64,000 bases of DNA from Pseudomonas nitroreducens TX1 (GCF_000313755.1 NZ_AMZB01000138.1:1-64000); one strand, 5' to 3'; counted from the stretch's first letter, positions 8,301 to 17,040 are shown. A program made the numbers and translations. Notes: generated by a model from the sequence alone, not told the origin.

Positions 8301-11300
8301 CGGTGATGCGGCCACGGTTGCTCAGGGTATTGGCGTTCAGGGTGACGCCCTGGCCGCCGGCAAGGCTGCCGCTCAGGTCGATGAGGTTGGCGCCAAGATT
8401 GAAGCTGCCGACGCTGCTGGTGCGGCCCGCCCCGCTGTAGGTCCCGCCGAGCTGGACGTCGAGGGCGCCATCGCTGGCGATCAGGCCGCTGTTGGTCCAG
8501 TTGCCGCCACGGCCGATGAGGCTCTGCGCGGCCAGCAGTTGGCCGTTGGCGCCCTGGTTGAGCTGGCCGATGTCCAGGTCCAGGCTGCGTGCCTGGATGA
8601 TGGCGTTGTTGGTCCAGTTGTCGGCCTGGTAGGTCAGGCTGCCGTTGGAGGTGAAGTTGCCGCCGGCCTGGCCAGCCTGGGCGAGATCGACACCGAAAGT
8701 ACCGGTGCCGACGTGCAGCACATTGCCGCCGCCGTTCTGCAGCGCGCCGGTCTGCAGGATCAGGTCCTGGGTAGCGCTTTCGATACGGCCGAGGTTGTTG
8801 TTGAGCAGGCCGCCGCTGGTGATCTTCATCTGCGTCGGGCTGGCCGCGAGCAGTAGGCTGCCGGGCGTCTGGCCGAGCGCACGGATGGCGCCCACCACGT
8901 TGTTGATGTTGGCCGCGCCGAGGGTCAGGTTGCCGCTGCTTTCGATCAGGCCGAACTGGTTGTTCAGTGCGCCAGTGAGGCTCGCGTCGAGGTTGCCGGC
9001 GCCGATCCTGCCGCCCTGGCCGAGGGCGGCGCCGTCGTTGAGCAACTGGTTGCCGCGCAGGTAGAGCAAGCCGCCGGCATACAGGCCGCCGCCCTGGTTG
9101 TTCAGGTCGGTGGTGTTGATGCGGTTGTCGCCGCTGACGGCCGAGAGGTGGCCGGCGCGGTTGTCGATGCCGCCACTAGCGGTGAGGTCGAGGCCGTTGG
9201 CCTGGGTGGTGCCGGCGTTGTTGCTGAAGGTACTGGTGACCAGCGTGAGGTCGCCGTTGGCGGCGTTGAGGACACCGCCGCTGCTGTTATCGAGGCTGGC
9301 GCTGCCCAGGTCGAGCAGGCCGTTCTGGCTGATGATATGGCCGCCCTGGTTGGCGAGGGCGCCGATGGCCTTGAGGGTGGTGTCGCCCTGGCCTTGCAGG
9401 GTGCCGGCGGTGTTGTCGATACGGCTGGCGCTGACGTTGAGCTGGCCGGTCTTGGCGAAGATGAGGCCGTCCTGGCTGTTGAGCAGTTCGCCGGTGAGGG
9501 TCAGGGTCAGGTCGGTCTGCGCGGCCACGGTGCCGCTGGCGCTGTTGTCGAAGCTGCCGGCGAGGACTTTGAGCAGGCCCTGGCTGGCGAGCTGGCCGCC
9601 GTGGTTCTGCAGGCTGCCGAGGGTCAGGTTGAGCGGGCCGCCGCTGGCGATCTTCGAGCCGGCGCCGTTGTTGAGCAGCGCGCCGAGCAGGCCGAGACGC
9701 AGGGCGCCCTGGCTGACCAGGCTGCCGCCGCTGTTGTCGAGGCTGCTGGCGTCATAGTCGATGCTGGCGGCGCTGATCTGCCCGCCACGGTTATCCACAG
9801 CCTTGGCGTTACCGGTCAGGCTGCCCTGGGTGCTGAGCAGGCCGGCGCCGCTGTTGTCCAGGTCGCCGCTGAGGGTCAGGCCGAGGTCGCCCTGGGTGGA
9901 GACGATGCCGCCGGCGTTATTCAGACTGCCGGCGCCAAGGCTGAGCTTGCCTTTGCTGACCAGCGCTCCCTCGTTGTGGTTGTCGAGGGCGCCGCTGAGC
10001 GTCAGGGTCAGCGCGCCGTCGCGGCTGGACAGTGTGCCGCCGCTGCTGTTGTCCAGGCTGGCGGCATTGACCACCAGGCCCTGCCAGCCGGAGAGCAGGC
10101 CCTGGTTGGCGTTGCGCAGGGTGCTGGCGTTCAGGTTGAGTTGGCCGGCGCTGATGATCCGCCCGCTGTCGCCGTTGTCGAGGGTGCCGCTGGCGGTCAG
10201 GGTGAAGCCCTGGCTGGCGGAGATTTCCCCGCCGCGGTTGTCGAGGCTGCCCAGGCCGTTGATTGCCAGGAGGCCACCTGCGCTGAGCAGGCCGCCACGG
10301 TTGTCGAAGTCGCCGCGCTGGGCGCCGTTGCCCAGATCGAGCGTGACCTTGCCTTCGCCGATCAGTGCCGCCTGCTGCTGGATGAGCTGGGCAACGATCA
10401 GGTGCAGGCCGCCCTTGGCGGAGATTTCCCCGCCGCCGGTGGATGCCAGCTTGCCGCCGCGCAAGGTCAGCGCGCCCTGGCTAGTGATCAGGCCACCGGG
10501 TTTGCCGGTAGCGCTGGCGCCGTTGAGGACGTCGCCAGCGCCTAGGTCGAGACCTTGCGCCCCGCTGATCACGCCGTCGCGGTTGTCGAGGTTGGCAGTG
10601 CTGCCGTCCAGGCGACCCTGGGCAAGCAGGCGGCCCTCGCGGTTGTCGGTAGTGCCGGTGGCCAGCAGCAGGTTGCCACCGGCGGAAAGCAGGCCGCTCT
10701 GGTTGTTCAGGCTGGCGCTGCCGACATCCAGTTTGCCGCCGGCGACCAGCGCGCCGTCGCCGTGGTTGTCCAGCGACCCTTGGCTGCGCACGAGCAGGTC
10801 GGCACGGCTGGCGAGAGTGCCGCCCTGGCTGTTGTCGAGGCTGGCGGTGTTGACGGTGAGGCCGTTGTTGCCGGACAGCACGCCAGCGCTGTTGTTGTTC
10901 AGCGCGGCGGTGGTGAGGGTCAGGCGATCAGAGGAGAGGATCTTGCCGCCCTGGTTGAGCAGCGTACCGGTGGTGAGTGCGAAGGCGCGGTCGCTGGAGA
11001 TTTCCCCGCCCCGGTTGTCGAGGCTGGCGACGTTGCGCAGGACCAGTTGCCCCGGGCTGCCGAGCAGGCCGCCAGCGTTGTTCAGGGCCCCACCTTGCAA
11101 GTCGAGGTCAATGCCGCCCTGGCCGATCAACTGGCCTGCGCCGTGCTGATCGAGGCCACTGACACGACCGTCGATGACGCCGCGCGCGGACAGGCTGCCG
11201 CCTTGGCTGTTGTCCAGTTGGGCGGTGGCGAGATGGATCGCGGCATCGGTGACGATGCGGCCTTTCTGGCTGTTATCCAGCTTGGCGCCTTGCAGGCTGA

Positions 11301-13686
11301 TGTCGCCCGCCGCGCTGATGACGCCGCCGGCGTTGTTCAGGTCGGCGCCGCCCAGATCGATGGCGGCGTCGCTGAGCAGCTTGCCGCCCTGGTTGTTCAG
11401 GGCCCCGGCTAGGCGCGAGAACAGTTGGCCGGTACTGGAGACGGTGCCGGCGCGGTTGTCGAGGCTGCCGGCGTTGAGGGTCAGGCTGCCCTGGCTGAGC
11501 AGCGCGCCATTGCCGCTGTTGTCGAGCGCGCCAGACAATTGCAGCCAGAGGTTCTTCTGGCTGCTGAGCAGGCCGCCCTGGCTGTTGTCCAGACTCTGCC
11601 CGCTGACGGTCAGGCTGTCGCGGCCGGCAAGAGTGCCGGCGCGGTTGGCGAGGCGCTGCACCTGCAGGTTGAGGCCGGCGTCGCCGATGATCTTGCCGGC
11701 CGCATTGTCGAGGCTCGCGGCCTGCACATCGACCTTGGCGCGGCTGGAGATTTCACCGCCCTGGTTGAGCAGGTCGCCGCCCTTGAGGGTCACGCCGTTG
11801 TTAGCGGCGATCAGGCCGCCACCACCGTTGTCGAGCTGGCCGGCGTCGAGATTCAGCGCGCCCTGGGCCAGCAGTTCGCCGCCCTGCTGGCTGAAACTGC
11901 CGACCTTGGCCTGCAAGTCGCCCTTGGCGCTCACGCTGCCTTGAGTGTTGTTCACCTGGCTGGCGCTCAGGCGCAGCGACGTGCCGCTGTCGAGGGTACC
12001 GCCCTGGCTGTTGTCCAACTGGCCGACGTCGAGCTTCAGCTCGCCCAGGCTGCTGATCACGCCCAGCGCGCTGTTGTTCAGGCTGGCACCGGTGAGGCTC
12101 ACGGCGCTGTCGCCGACCACCAGCCCGCCACGGTTGTCGAGGTTGCCGGCCTGTACGCCGAGCGCGCCTTTGGCCGAGAGCAGGCCGTCTGCCTGGTTGT
12201 CGAGCGTCTGCTGAACGCGGGCCTGCAAGGTGCCGTTGCTGACCAGGGTACCCTTGCCGCTGTTGTCCAGGCTGTCGAGGGTGAAGTCCAGCGACTGCTC
12301 GGCGGAGAACAGGCCGAGGCGGTTGTCCAGCGCGCCGCCGCTGACCTGCAAGCGACTGGCGACGGCCTGGCCGTTGCGGTTGTCCAGGCGCGCAGCATTG
12401 AGGCTCAGCTGATCGCCCGCCAGCAGGCGACCCTGGCGGTTGTCCAGGGTGGCTGCGGTGATTCGGGTATCAGCGCCCTTGAGTGCGCCGCCCTGGTTGT
12501 CCAGAGTGCCGCTGGCGTTGACTTGCAGATTACGGCTGGCGACCACGCTGCCGCTGTTGCGCAGGGTCTGCGCGGTGATCGCCACGTCGCCTTGCGCGTT
12601 GCGGCTGTTATCCGGATTGACCCCGGCTTCGACGATGCCGCTGTTGCTGACTTGCGCGGCACTGAGCGTTACGCGTTGGCCGGCGCCCAGGCTCCGGCTG
12701 TTGCTCAGTTGGCCATTGGCGTTCAGTTCAGCGACGCCGGCCGCATAGGTCGGGCCGTTGAGCGCGATGTCGCTGGCCTTGGCGCGCAAGCTGCCAGCGG
12801 CGCTGGTCTGCGCCAGGGTCAACTGGCCATTGGCGTCGATCTGGATGTCACCGGCGCTGGCGGCCATGTTGCCCGCCAGCTTCACGCCCACACCCTGCTC
12901 GGTGCCCACCAGGCGGATGGCGCCGGCGTACATGCCGCCCAGCGCGGAACTGTCGATGGCCAGTTGCGGTTTGGCGCTGCCATCGTCGGCCTTGGCGGTG
13001 GCAGCGAGGGTTTCGGCGTCCACCTGGTTGCGCCCGGTTACCACCGCGAGTTGCCTGGCGTAAAGGTCGGCGTTGAGCTTGGCGCTGCGGGTGATCAGTT
13101 CGAACTGGTCGAGGTTGCTGGCGTTGAGGCCGGCGCCTTCGATGGCGATCTCGCCGCCGTCGACGTCATAGCCGCGCAGGCGCTCGCCGTCCATCAGCGG
13201 CTTGCCGGTGGTCAGCGTGGCGCGCGGAGTATTGATGAACCCGCAGCCATTGCAGGTGATGCCATGTGGATTACTGACAATCACATGGGCGGACTGGCCG
13301 GCGACTTCGGTGTAGCCGCGCAGCTGCGAGGCGTTGGCGCCGGTGACTTCGTTGAGGATCTTGCTGGCCGCGCCGCCCTTGAGGTTCGGGTTGCCGACGA
13401 TGATTCCGCCCAACTGGGTGGACTGGGTCTTGCCCGTGGCGTTGTTGAGAATCAGGCCGTTCTGCCCGACGTTATAGTCGGTGAATCGATTGTGCGAGAG
13501 CCCCGCGCCATTGGGTGTGGCGATGTTCACCACCGGTACGCCGTTGCCCGCTGCGCCCAGGTGCGTGTTGCCGCCTGCCGCCGCATCTACTGCCAGCTCG
13601 GCCGCTGCCGCGACGATGGGGTTGAGGATCAGGAGGCCGGCGAGAACGCTGGCAATGGCCTGGTACAACGGGTGGCGTACATCCAT
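2332..13686 (-). CDS. cdiA: CdiA-like two-partner-secretion toxin with a C-terminal YwqJ-type deaminase domain
   Basis: A 3784-aa exoprotein of the filamentous haemagglutinin/CdiA family. A short signal peptide ends near AAAAA (residue ~33). The TPS secretion domain follows (~35-160), with the NPNL and VIVSNPHGI motifs recognised by TpsB. Residues ~200-1870 are FHA-1 repeats of the SLDNRGG/LDNSQGG type. A non-repetitive Cys-containing segment (~1890-2400) is the likely receptor-binding/YP region. FHA-2 repeats (SAGRDV type) run ~2440-3300, then a pretoxin region. The last ~140 residues (from ~3645) contain GRCAEF and RCENC, matching the CAE plus CxxC zinc site of YwqJ-like deaminases. The ATG at 13686 has a GGGAG ribosome site; a TTG at 13701 is less likely. 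Composition becomes AT-richer below ~2755, marking the exchangeable toxin tip. Confidence 0.88.
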   Translation of the reverse strand: MDVRHPLYQAIASVLAGLLILNPIVAAAAELAVDAAAGGNTHLGAAGNGVPVVNIATPNGAGLSHNRFTDYNVGQNGLILNNATGKTQSTQLGGIIVGNPNLKGGAASKILNEVTGANASQLRGYTEVAGQSAHVIVSNPHGITCNGCGFINTPRATLTTGKPLMDGERLRGYDVDGGEIAIEGAGLNASNLDQFELITRSAKLNADLYARQLAVVTGRNQVDAETLAATAKADDGSAKPQLAIDSSALGGMYAGAIRLVGTEQGVGVKLAGNMAASAGDIQIDANGQLTLAQTSAAGSLRAKASDIALNGPTYAAGVAELNANGQLSNSRSLGAGQRVTLSAAQVSNSGIVEAGVNPDNSRNAQGDVAITAQTLRNSGSVVASRNLQVNASGTLDNQGGALKGADTRITAATLDNRQGRLLAGDQLSLNAARLDNRNGQAVASRLQVSGGALDNRLGLFSAEQSLDFTLDSLDNSGKGTLVSNGTLQARVQQTLDNQADGLLSAKGALGVQAGNLDNRGGLVVGDSAVSLTGASLNNSALGVISSLGELKLDVGQLDNSQGGTLDSGTSLRLSASQVNNTQGSVSAKGDLQAKVGSFSQQGGELLAQGALNLDAGQLDNGGGGLIAANNGVTLKGGDLLNQGGEISSRAKVDVQAASLDNAAGKIIGDAGLNLQVQRLANRAGTLAGRDSLTVSGQSLDNSQGGLLSSQKNLWLQLSGALDNSGNGALLSQGSLTLNAGSLDNRAGTVSSTGQLFSRLAGALNNQGGKLLSDAAIDLGGADLNNAGGVISAAGDISLQGAKLDNSQKGRIVTDAAIHLATAQLDNSQGGSLSARGVIDGRVSGLDQHGAGQLIGQGGIDLDLQGGALNNAGGLLGSPGQLVLRNVASLDNRGGEISSDRAFALTTGTLLNQGGKILSSDRLTLTTAALNNNSAGVLSGNNGLTVNTASLDNSQGGTLASRADLLVRSQGSLDNHGDGALVAGGKLDVGSASLNNQSGLLSAGGNLLLATGTTDNREGRLLAQGRLDGSTANLDNRDGVISGAQGLDLGAGDVLNGASATGKPGGLITSQGALTLRGGKLASTGGGEISAKGGLHLIVAQLIQQQAALIGEGKVTLDLGNGAQRGDFDNRGGLLSAGGLLAINGLGSLDNRGGEISASQGFTLTASGTLDNGDSGRIISAGQLNLNASTLRNANQGLLSGWQGLVVNAASLDNSSGGTLSSRDGALTLTLSGALDNHNEGALVSKGKLSLGAGSLNNAGGIVSTQGDLGLTLSGDLDNSGAGLLSTQGSLTGNAKAVDNRGGQISAASIDYDASSLDNSGGSLVSQGALRLGLLGALLNNGAGSKIASGGPLNLTLGSLQNHGGQLASQGLLKVLAGSFDNSASGTVAAQTDLTLTLTGELLNSQDGLIFAKTGQLNVSASRIDNTAGTLQGQGDTTLKAIGALANQGGHIISQNGLLDLGSASLDNSSGGVLNAANGDLTLVTSTFSNNAGTTQANGLDLTASGGIDNRAGHLSAVSGDNRINTTDLNNQGGGLYAGGLLYLRGNQLLNDGAALGQGGRIGAGNLDASLTGALNNQFGLIESSGNLTLGAANINNVVGAIRALGQTPGSLLLAASPTQMKITSGGLLNNNLGRIESATQDLILQTGALQNGGGNVLHVGTGTFGVDLAQAGQAGGNFTSNGSLTYQADNWTNNAIIQARSLDLDIGQLNQGANGQLLAAQSLIGRGGNWTNSGLIASDGALDVQLGGTYSGAGRTSSVGSFNLGANLIDLSGSLAGGQGVTLNANTLSNRGRITAGDNLTASAGTLDNYGTLGGAGDVHLSAWNLRNDGEQNGALIFSGGDMQLHAQNLTNRYANIYSLGSLDFAGDDNGGRAASLDNLSATIESQGDMRLNVGALNNERVVLVVNNAGKYTAQIVEVNCYKYLNDSIADCSGKRNGVWEITERDKLEVLQASAASSISAGGNLNLLGDSINNASSVISAGQNLYANVASLSNEGVVTGETETFRVFKSQRTNSMGSWTSEANAFTDQYWIDSPNYVNDPAGLAAAMSHFIARTEQELTQYRTVTELNNGDQSYAGIIQAAGNVSITASNEINNSVIRNNYTFVNPGQKTGDTAIGASPVATVVPINSQLPPDLAQQQVNPITLPGFSLPTGSNGLFRLSGQEGSGGSAGSVQGVGELGFNGQNLGTAQREQAQGGSTSGADNVAVSGGATAANAQSGFDIPRVQGLPSSATPSNSHKYLIETNPELTSLKSFLSSDYLLGQLGYDPDKSQKRLGDGLYEQRLIQQAVAARTGQRFIDGMASDEALFRYLMDNAIAYKDSLQLSVGVGLSAEQVAALTQDIVWLEAAEVNGEKVLVPVLYLAQAENRLGPTGALIQGQDVSLISGGNLNNAGTLRASNNLSASAGNLSNSGLIQAGNRLDLLADDSLRNAAGGIVAGRDVSLTALTGDVINERSVTRIDSAQSANRTWTTSFADSAARIEAANSLDISAGRDVSNLGGVLQSRGDLFIGADRDVNIASVEVTNGQLNGRRYYGETTTQLGAEASAGRDLDISAGRDLNAVASRLDAARDAALSAGRDVTLASAADESHSYSNTRKTKSKNDLVEQQSTVLTAGGDVSLYAGQDLGVIGSQVKGGGNVALDAERDVAIVAAQNEQYAYLYKKKEGSFGKSKTKTSEGYAEANVDSVVQAGKDLTVNISKSEDGGIRLNGGRDVVVAGSQLQAGNDLMLGATRDISILATEQDQASASGKSKSSAFGVSKMKEVRNSASTEQVGSILQGGNDTVLVAGRNVDVNASRIGAGRDVELHAGKLDATGDINIVAGTDSSSSYAEKQRSKWGFSNSGNMVSINTASKAGNTSEQTVNAPSEIAAGRDVRMTSARDINVVGSNIAAERTVGMQADRDVNILPGQSTSSAKDWDKKRQTGLGWKAEENTGVAYLGIDWSAEHGKQVDTAAAGSQVRAGEDLDIRAGRDIRQQGSDLDAGRDIRLVAGRDIVSDAGQDTSEQERVKRHQRASIGVQGSQSISTGIQNFGHLGDGETIFGKVSSVLKTIDGTSDAGASASIYIGASQEQSNREAQQYDARNSTLNAGRDIIAQAGRDITLQGTQADAGRNIVLDAGRDLSIQSSQSNYRSKDRSDSVSGSVGIGIGNYNVASQQGSSNIGSNNSGTNTSNSGIYGAGSVAWNNQEQNGSRQNNAHLNAGGDIDLRSGRDTLIAGATVEGGGVKIDVGRDLTVASVRDQDRIEGNGQSHSGSGGFGGGSGAISVSKTDGKRNWVGEQTRIQGRDSVDIYTEGHTQLDGAVVASNTGDLLLNTGTFGHSDLYDKDRYKSTDITSGMAYNSKENEKDGKTTNDQAQVPNKFIAGSYDIRNAEQVNRATVGAGEIVVRDNPGQDLAGLNRDTDKAQEVLKDEHKGEELYVSTNSVTKVGETLGIPQAMARRDLANGSAEERSAAARKLFQYQLKDDANSEAGQVVADALAEVAKRDPKGAEKILQILDSQQKLDLLVQNASTTGRPSVTGVLLTVAGILGSQGKQQSGDASGGDGLDPTTGVPTWTSGSGNQVPPNAVTMAAVAAMIAIIDPKLASGLYGTPIAQQDNLPLTTPAEDPTLWKPGSGGYGADGKVDTPATTGGSGIHQQGPTSTTSPIQVSDYSWVMISESGGDLLSNATKQLDSYIDSFSGGKYKPATVVAAVDPMTGRVVTSSSGVVPENIAPELKEYADSLGGLGVKTSCGNTLGRCAEFRAANELLLSNPTLRVKDIKFTPAIRPRTGEVVPRCENCENIFGHE

Positions 13687-13742
13687 GTGGGAATCTCCCA
13701 AGTGCCGGCAAGTGCCAGCTACTAGCTAAAGAGCAAAGCGGT

Positions 13743-15443
13743 TCAGAAGAAGAGGTCGACGCGGAAATAAACCGGGTGCTCGCGCCGCTCGATGATGTCG
13801 GGGCGCTCCAGCGAGCGCGCCAGGGTCACGGAAGCAGCGGCGAACTGCCCACGCGCGCTGAACTCCACGCCGTGGCCGCTCATGCGCCCGCTGACACCGG
13901 TGTTGTAGTGGTCGTGGCGAATGGCGCCGAAGTCATAGGCATACGCCACGCCATACTCCTGCACCCAGGGCAGCAGCGGCTCCCAGGTCACGGCGCGACG
14001 CCAGCGCAGCTGGTTGCGCCAGTAGTAGCCGGAATCGCCGGAGAGGGTCTGGTCCTTGAAGCCACGGATCGAGCTCAGGCCACCCAGGCTGATGCGCTGG
14101 GGGCTGTAGAGGGCGTCTTCGCTACGCTGGCCGGTGGCGAGGCTTTCGAAGCTGAAGGCCTCGTCCCACAGCTTGAACGGCTGCAGGTAGCTCAGGGTCA
14201 GGCTGTATTTGTTGTAGCGGGCGGTCGGGCTGCCGTGGGGAGCGTCGTGGTCATCGCTCTGCGCGCCAAAGGCGCCGATGCCGCGTTGCCAGCCGATATC
14301 GGCGTTGACGAAAGCGCTGCCGATGCGTCGACCATGGTTGAAGCCCAGGCTGAATTCGCTGAGATGCGTGCTGGAGACGTCGAGCAGGGTGTCGTCGATG
14401 TAGTTGCGGGTGCGCTGGTGGCTGAGACCGAAGTTCACGCCGGTCTTGCTCACATCATCACGAAGCAGCACGCGCTGGGCGCCCAGTTGGTGGGTCTCGT
14501 TGTCGCCGTCGTACTTGAAGGCAAAACCAGCGTCTTCGTTGCGGGTGCGGTAGTAGTTGCGGCTGTAGCCGTAGTTGAAGGTCCACCAGCCGTACGGAAC
14601 GCTGTACCACAGGCTCTGGTTGTCGGAGTGCTTCCAGTGGTCGCTGACCACGTCCTCGCCGTAGCGCAGGCCGAACTGGTCGGCCAGGCCCAGCGGGCTG
14701 TCCCAGTCCAGGCCGACGCCGGCCTGCTGTTCGCCGGAGCTGGCGTCGCCGTTGTTGTCGCGGCTGGCGGAGACGCGCCAGGGCTTGCTGCGCTCGCCCT
14801 TGAGCTGTACGCGGCTGCCGCCGACTTCCTGGCCCGGCACCAGCTCCATCTGGGCCTGGCGCGAAGGCAGGCGGTTGAGTTGGTCGACCAGTTGCTCGAC
14901 CTCGCGCAGGTTCAGGACGTCGCCGGTAACGCCGGGAAAGGTCATCGCCAGCTCGCGATCACTGGCCAGCTCCGACTGGTCGAAACCTTCGAAGCGACCT
15001 TCGACCACGATGACCTTCAGCTCGCCGCTGGACAGATCCTGCTGTGGCAGGTAGGCACGGGTGGTGACGAATCCGCGATTCAGATAGTGATCGGTGATGC
15101 CCTTGAGCAGCTCGTTGAGCTGATTCACTCCCAGGCATTTATCGCGATAGGGCGCCAGCAGCCTTTCGCGGGCACGCGCATCGAGATGCTCGGCGCCTTC
15201 CAGGACGATGCTGCGGATAGTGAAGCAACGGGTGTCCGGCGCCGTAGTCGGGCGCTCCTCGCTGGGCGCCTTGCCGGGGAGTTGCTGGAGCTCCTCCAGG
15301 CGCTTCTGCTGCTCGCGCAGGAGCTGTTCCTGGCGCTGGCGCTGGAGGTCGTTGTCACCCGGTGTGGGCAGTGGTGCGGCAAAGCTTGCCGAGGCAAAGC
15401 AGAATGCCAGGAGGGGCATCCAGCCACGGTTGAGCACATGCAT
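13743..15443 (-). CDS. cdiB: TpsB outer-membrane transporter for CdiA (ShlB/FhaC/HecB family)
   Basis: A 566-aa outer-membrane protein with an N-terminal signal peptide ending near SFAA. A charged helix rich in Gln, Arg and Glu follows, then two POTRA-like segments (about residues 70-220, including YLNRGFVTTRAYLPQQDL) and a 16-strand barrel. The conserved barrel-lock motif SLGGLSSIRGF is present, and the chain ends in Phe as barrel proteins do. Such transporters recognise the TPS domain and thread CdiA to the surface. It lies 56 bases upstream of cdiA on the same strand, giving the B-A-I order. I chose ATG 15443 because the hydrophobic signal starts there; upstream starts add a poor leader. 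Confidence 0.92.
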   Translation of the reverse strand: MHVLNRGWMPLLAFCFASASFAAPLPTPGDNDLQRQRQEQLLREQQKRLEELQQLPGKAPSEERPTTAPDTRCFTIRSIVLEGAEHLDARARERLLAPYRDKCLGVNQLNELLKGITDHYLNRGFVTTRAYLPQQDLSSGELKVIVVEGRFEGFDQSELASDRELAMTFPGVTGDVLNLREVEQLVDQLNRLPSRQAQMELVPGQEVGGSRVQLKGERSKPWRVSASRDNNGDASSGEQQAGVGLDWDSPLGLADQFGLRYGEDVVSDHWKHSDNQSLWYSVPYGWWTFNYGYSRNYYRTRNEDAGFAFKYDGDNETHQLGAQRVLLRDDVSKTGVNFGLSHQRTRNYIDDTLLDVSSTHLSEFSLGFNHGRRIGSAFVNADIGWQRGIGAFGAQSDDHDAPHGSPTARYNKYSLTLSYLQPFKLWDEAFSFESLATGQRSEDALYSPQRISLGGLSSIRGFKDQTLSGDSGYYWRNQLRWRRAVTWEPLLPWVQEYGVAYAYDFGAIRHDHYNTGVSGRMSGHGVEFSARGQFAAASVTLARSLERPDIIERREHPVYFRVDLFF

Positions 15444-15688
15444 CCTTACGATCCCTGTCATCTGGCCGAGCGGCCAGTCCATCCCAAAAGACGGATTGGA
15501 TCATATTTGATACATGATGCCTCTAGGCCATTATCCCGACGAGATGTAGGCTATTTCCCAATCCATGAGAGACGCAGCGCACAAACGACGCTTACTTGTA
15601 CGCCCGATTGCCCCCTCCAGATACCAACGCCAGCCGACGACTGGGAACCGAGTTGCGTCTGGAGAGCGGCGTGAAAGCAAGGCAAGAC

Positions 15689-15895
15689 TCAGTAATGCGG
15701 CGGCGGAGTGTCATCTTCGGCGATGCCAACCTGCCCCTGCAGATCCTCCAGACGCTTGAGCAACGCCTGCATCTGCATGCGCAGGCGCTCGATCACGCGC
15801 TCCTGCTCGTAGACCACATCGCTGAGGGTCTGCAGCGCATCATCCTGGAAGGCCAATCGGCTTTCCAGATCGGTCACCCGGTTTTCCAGATCCAT
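15689..15895 (-). CDS. slyX: SlyX family protein
   Basis: A 68-aa protein that is almost entirely one amphipathic coiled coil (heptads over residues 1-55) ending in the SlyX-typical acidic linker and PPPHY tail. Function in the family is unclear. It follows the HIT gene by three bases and is surely cotranscribed. Because slyX/HIT/oprD/proS look like conserved core genes, the left edge of the CDI island probably lies between here and cdiB (15444-15688). Confidence 0.9.
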   Translation of the reverse strand: MDLENRVTDLESRLAFQDDALQTLSDVVYEQERVIERLRMQMQALLKRLEDLQGQVGIAEDDTPPPHY

Positions 15896-15898
15896 CGC

Positions 15899-16324
15899 TC
15901 ACTCCTGGCTGAAGCGAAAACCATCGCCCAGCGCCATGCGCAGCTTTTCACGCACCCGCGCCAGCTCTTCCTCTTTATAAGGAACGGCGGGATGTTTGCC
16001 CCAGACCGGCCCCGGCCAGGCGATATCGTCCTTTTTGCGCACGATCACATGCACGTGCAACTGACTGACGACGTTGCCGAGATTGGCCACGTTCATCTTG
16101 TCCGCATCGAAAGTGTCCTTGAGCACTTCAGCCAGTTGAGTCGCTTCACGCCACAACTGCTGCTGATCGGTGGAATCCAGCTGGAAGATTTCGCTGACGT
16201 CTTCGCGACGCGGAACCAGGATGAACCACGGATACTGCGAGTCGTTCATCAATAGCAGACTGCTCAGCGGGAAATCACCCACCGCGACGGTGTCCTGCTG
16301 GAGGCGGGAATCCAGGGCGAACAT
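15899..16324 (-). CDS. HIT domain nucleotide hydrolase
   Basis: A 141-aa histidine-triad family protein, probably hydrolysing dinucleoside polyphosphates or nucleoside phosphoramidates. The triad region reads SQLHVHVIVR, so the first His of the canonical H-x-H-x-H is Gln while the two following His are kept, as in a known HIT subgroup. The N-terminus FALDSRLQQDT and the central NVANLGNVV block are typical. ATG 16324 has an AGGAGAGG ribosome site; a longer frame upstream is unlikely to be translated. It heads the two-gene unit with slyX. Confidence 0.88.
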   Translation of the reverse strand: MFALDSRLQQDTVAVGDFPLSSLLLMNDSQYPWFILVPRREDVSEIFQLDSTDQQQLWREATQLAEVLKDTFDADKMNVANLGNVVSQLHVHVIVRKKDDIAWPGPVWGKHPAVPYKEEELARVREKLRMALGDGFRFSQE

Positions 16325-17040
16325 AAGACCTCTCCTGTTCGACGAGCCTTGTTTAAGCCTAGCTCCTTGGAGGAGCCGAAGGGCGCGAAGAATACTAGAG
16401 AGCCCCTCCAGCGAACATGCCCGACCGACGCATCGTGCCGGTGCACACCCATTGCAACGCTGCACCGGCATCGCGCATGACGCGAATTGATATATCCCGA
16501 CAACAGGCGCGTGCAGGAATCTGCACGGCAATCACGGCGATTGGCGGCGAAAAATCGTTTAAACAGCCACAACTACGGGATGCCAGAAAACGACATGGGT
16601 GCTCGCGGATGTTGCAAATCCCCAACGGAAGCCGTGAAATGCGTCAACACGTCGCAAGACGAACACTGTGAAGGCAGCTTCGAGCATTTGTGCACGTTTG
16701 TTGCTAGAGGCAAGGACAGCGCACCGACGGCCATCCCAATTGGAGAAATGGACGCGGAGGCGGGAGATCATAAGAAGTGGTCAATGGAATAGAGAACCAC
16801 AAGGACTGAAGCATCACTGAAGCAATCAGGGGGCAATCTCTTTTTGCAACATGAGAACTGCTTGAATGCGACATGCGTCATGCAGCTTTGCGACAGTCCC
16901 GTAAAGAATTTGTGTGTTCATTTGGGCAACTATCGCCAACTGAACACGCGTGCTATAAGTTAGCGCCGACAAAAAAAGAAAGAGCCGTCACAGCGGCATG
17001 AGTGATGGCGAATAATTTCAAAACCAAAGGAGCAATCACA
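16325..17040. other. 716-bp intergenic region between the HIT gene and oprD
   Basis: No convincing gene was found; the short frames on both strands lack coding character and homology I recognise. The right half is AT-richer and holds the oprD control region (for example the extended -10-like TGCTATAAG at 16951-16959). The left end must hold the promoter of the HIT-slyX unit. Substrate-responsive regulation of oprD is known in P. aeruginosa, but no operator could be assigned here by eye. Confidence 0.5.
16951..16959 (+). promoter_or_regulatory. Candidate extended -10 promoter element for oprD
   Basis: The sequence TGCTATAAG has a TGn extension plus TATAAG, about 80 bases before the oprD start codon. 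No good -35 hexamer lies 17 bases upstream, which is acceptable for an extended -10 promoter. By-eye assignment only. Confidence 0.3.

Noticed and set aside
4381-8856. Plus-strand open frame of 1491 codons antisense to cdiA
   Set aside because: Composition is a mirror of the GC-rich, repetitive CdiA stalk (runs of Ala, Gly, Asp, Val); there is no ribosome site, domain or homology. Such long antisense frames are expected opposite this repeat type.
11425-13725. Plus-strand open frame of 766 codons antisense to the cdiA 5' region
   Set aside because: Same artefact as above; it mirrors the TPS domain and FHA-1 repeats.
13776-15674. Plus-strand open frame of 632 codons opposite cdiB
   Set aside because: cdiB has clear signal peptide, POTRA and barrel motifs on the minus strand; the plus frame is low-complexity Ala/Val/Gly.
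16559-16771. Possible 70-aa gene upstream of oprD
   Set aside because: No ribosome site or coding bias, and it lies in the control region; other frames of similar length overlap it on both strands.
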